Assembly: GCA_026874595.1 (NCBI GenBank)
Contig: CM049318.1
Location: 38,771,956-38,835,955, forward strand
Direction of reading: 5' to 3'
From: Sipunculus nudus
Lineage: Eukaryota; Annelida; Sipuncula; Golfingiida; Sipunculidae
DNA length: 64,000 nt
The position numbers were made by a program, and so were the translations under genes. Below are positions 63,695 to 64,000 of the stretch, piece by piece (position 1 is the stretch's first letter; each line of letters begins with the position of its first letter). The notes beneath the pieces were generated by a model. That model was not told the DNA's origin. It worked only from the letters and a program-made list of their open reading frames with translations, and did no database searches.

Positions 63695-64000
63695 ACTATA
63701 GTCACAGATGCAATATGGTCAAAAGCCTAGGAAGAGAGACCTACTTTGCAAAATATTCTCAGATCCAATACAAACCTCTCATACATATGAACAAAACAAG
63801 CACACACATGAACAAACAAACACATGAGCACATGCATCTGCTCAGAAAGTTTCCTGAAGGTCTGGTTCCATTAACTTACCAATAATGTGATTCACAATAT
63901 TTGAAAATAAATGAGTTTGTTAAACTCAGTTACTAGTATGAATATATACAGTGAATCTTCTCTAAGCCGAACACTCAAGGGACTGGAAGATTTTGTCCGT

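Noticed and set aside
63544-63885. 113-codon open frame
   Set aside because: Shares 37 bases with another locus but has no start context, splice support or known domain; treated as a repeat relic.
60951-64000. Upstream LSS exons
   Set aside because: I looked for the conserved segments preceding the His exon (such as a PSWGKFWLA-type motif) on the minus strand and found none.

Overview
This is a stretch of an intron-rich, AT-rich animal genome, most likely a lophotrochozoan and probably a bivalve mollusc. The reasons are short, phase-consistent exons with GT/AG borders, animal-type genes (a signal-anchored GalNAc-transferase with a ricin-type lectin tail; lanosterol synthase, which insects and nematodes lack), and very dense short non-autonomous repeats, minisatellites and (TA)n tracts. 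The species assignment is inference; no bacterial, phage or CRISPR feature is present. LAYOUT. Three multi-exon genes were reconstructed by joining exons whose reading phases match. (1) About 1.9-17.1 kb, plus strand: the 3' part (398 codons in view) of a gene I do not recognise, with a stretch that reads like beta-propeller blades and a C-terminal Trp/Cys-rich domain that looks like a galactose-binding jelly roll. (2) 28.3-38.8 kb, plus strand: a complete 11-exon polypeptide N-acetylgalactosaminyltransferase, 585 residues, GALNT11-like. (3) 42.5-58.7 kb, minus strand: the last 15 coding exons (515 residues) of lanosterol synthase; roughly the first 216 residues lie beyond the right edge. Genes 2 and 3 are convergent. 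They share no pathway: one starts mucin-type O-glycosylation in the Golgi, the other cyclises oxidosqualene at the ER. A small minus-strand ORF at 23.3-23.6 kb is a weak extra candidate. REPEATS. Nearly all remaining space is intron or intergenic DNA filled with repeats. The most striking are four copies of a family with exact or near-exact terminal inverted repeats (GTATCCGCC.. or TATCGCCAGACA..), a hairpin at each end, a CGG-rich stretch inside the right end and internal modules carrying a GGTGGCGCCACC palindrome and clustered AGGTCA half-sites, including exact DR1 sites. A second family is bounded by GCTCAGCTGA / TCAGCTGAGC and shares internal modules. There are also TA-flanked mariner-like MITEs, GGATCC-ended MITEs, a tRNA-derived SINE-like sequence, and TTCGCGA-rich elements. 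MOST INTERESTING. The lanosterol synthase gene shows three separate tandem-repeat events exactly at splice sites: a 66-bp in-frame duplication containing a 3' splice site and the start of an exon, a minisatellite whose unit repeats the acceptor plus first exon bases, and a 27-bp minisatellite that starts six bases into a donor. No transposase, reverse transcriptase, rRNA or convincing functional tRNA gene was seen.
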